Assembly (NCBI GenBank): GCA_021107495.1
Contig: JAIOSR010000379.1
Span: 1 to 5,130 of the forward strand
Reading direction: 5' to 3'
Source of the DNA: Desulfobacterales bacterium
GTDB taxonomy: Bacteria > Desulfobacterota > DSM-4660 > Desulfatiglandales > Desulfatiglandaceae
Length of the DNA: 5,130 nucleotides
Both the position numbers and the translations under genes were made by a program. The notes under the pieces were generated by a model, which saw only the letters and a list, made by a program, of their open reading frames with translations, had not been told where the DNA came from and did not search any database. Numbering within the stretch: the stretch's first letter is position 1; each line of letters starts with the position of its first letter. Below are positions 5,081 to 5,130 of the stretch, in pieces.

Positions 5081-5130
5081 ATGGCAAATCCATTCCGTTT
5101 TGGTCAGGTAGTTAACGGTGAGCTCTTTTG
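5081..5130 (+). CDS. Probable archaeal-type AAA+ ATPase (3' partial, first 16 codons)
   Basis: Only MANPFRFGQVVNGELF is visible before the window ends. This opening, Asn-Pro-Phe-x-Phe-Gly-x-Val-Val-x-Gly-x-x-Phe, matches the start I know from archaeal-type (PF01637-like) ATPases, where 'NPF.fG.vv.GedF.nR..E' precedes the P-loop. The family is common in archaea and in Desulfobacterota and is often strain-variable, with no general known role. The start is supported by GGAGG at a 5-nt spacing and by a candidate promoter. No catalytic motif lies inside the window, so the family call rests on 16 residues. It reads in the same direction as tRNA-Pro but is separated from it by the terminator. Confidence 0.6.
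   Translation, partial: MANPFRFGQVVNGELF

Overview
The window looks like chromosomal DNA of a Gram-negative, Desulfobacterota-like (former Deltaproteobacteria) bacterium. This is inferred from the RND efflux subtype, the zinc-ribbon and elongation-factor-like small proteins, the moderate GC content and the archaeal-type ATPase start at the right edge. No ribosomal RNA or lineage marker fixes the taxon. Gene density is high, and most of what is here is housekeeping or conserved-hypothetical.

Left part (1-2632, + strand): the C-terminal half of an HAE1-type RND efflux pump is cut by the window edge. It is followed closely by a 121-aa protein with an L7/L12-like N-terminal region and a C-terminal four-cysteine zinc ribbon, then by an unrecognised 179-aa soluble protein. 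Gaps of 24 and 17 nt suggest one transcription unit.

Middle (2614-2949, - strand): a free-standing EF-Tu domain-2-like beta-barrel protein of 85 aa. It has a near-consensus sigma-70 promoter and a strong Shine-Dalgarno. Its 3' end overlaps the end of the 179-aa gene tail to tail by 19 nt.

Right of centre (3042-4503, + strand): an orotate phosphoribosyltransferase (pyrE) without a Shine-Dalgarno, whose best promoter would put transcription start almost on the ATG. A Nudix hydrolase of the CoA-pyrophosphatase (NudL/UPF0035) type follows 55 nt later.

Right end (4504-5130): a 150-bp nested foldback repeat, then a complete tRNA-Pro(CGG) with encoded CCA and a strong hairpin terminator. After these come a tandem 9-bp repeat, a candidate promoter and the first 16 codons of a probable archaeal-type AAA+ ATPase. 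A tRNA 3' end followed by short direct repeats and a typically accessory gene is a plausible boundary between core genome and an inserted segment, but no integrase is visible. The least explained items are the foldback repeat, the zinc-ribbon protein and the 179-aa protein. I found no clear evidence of a wholly new multi-gene system.
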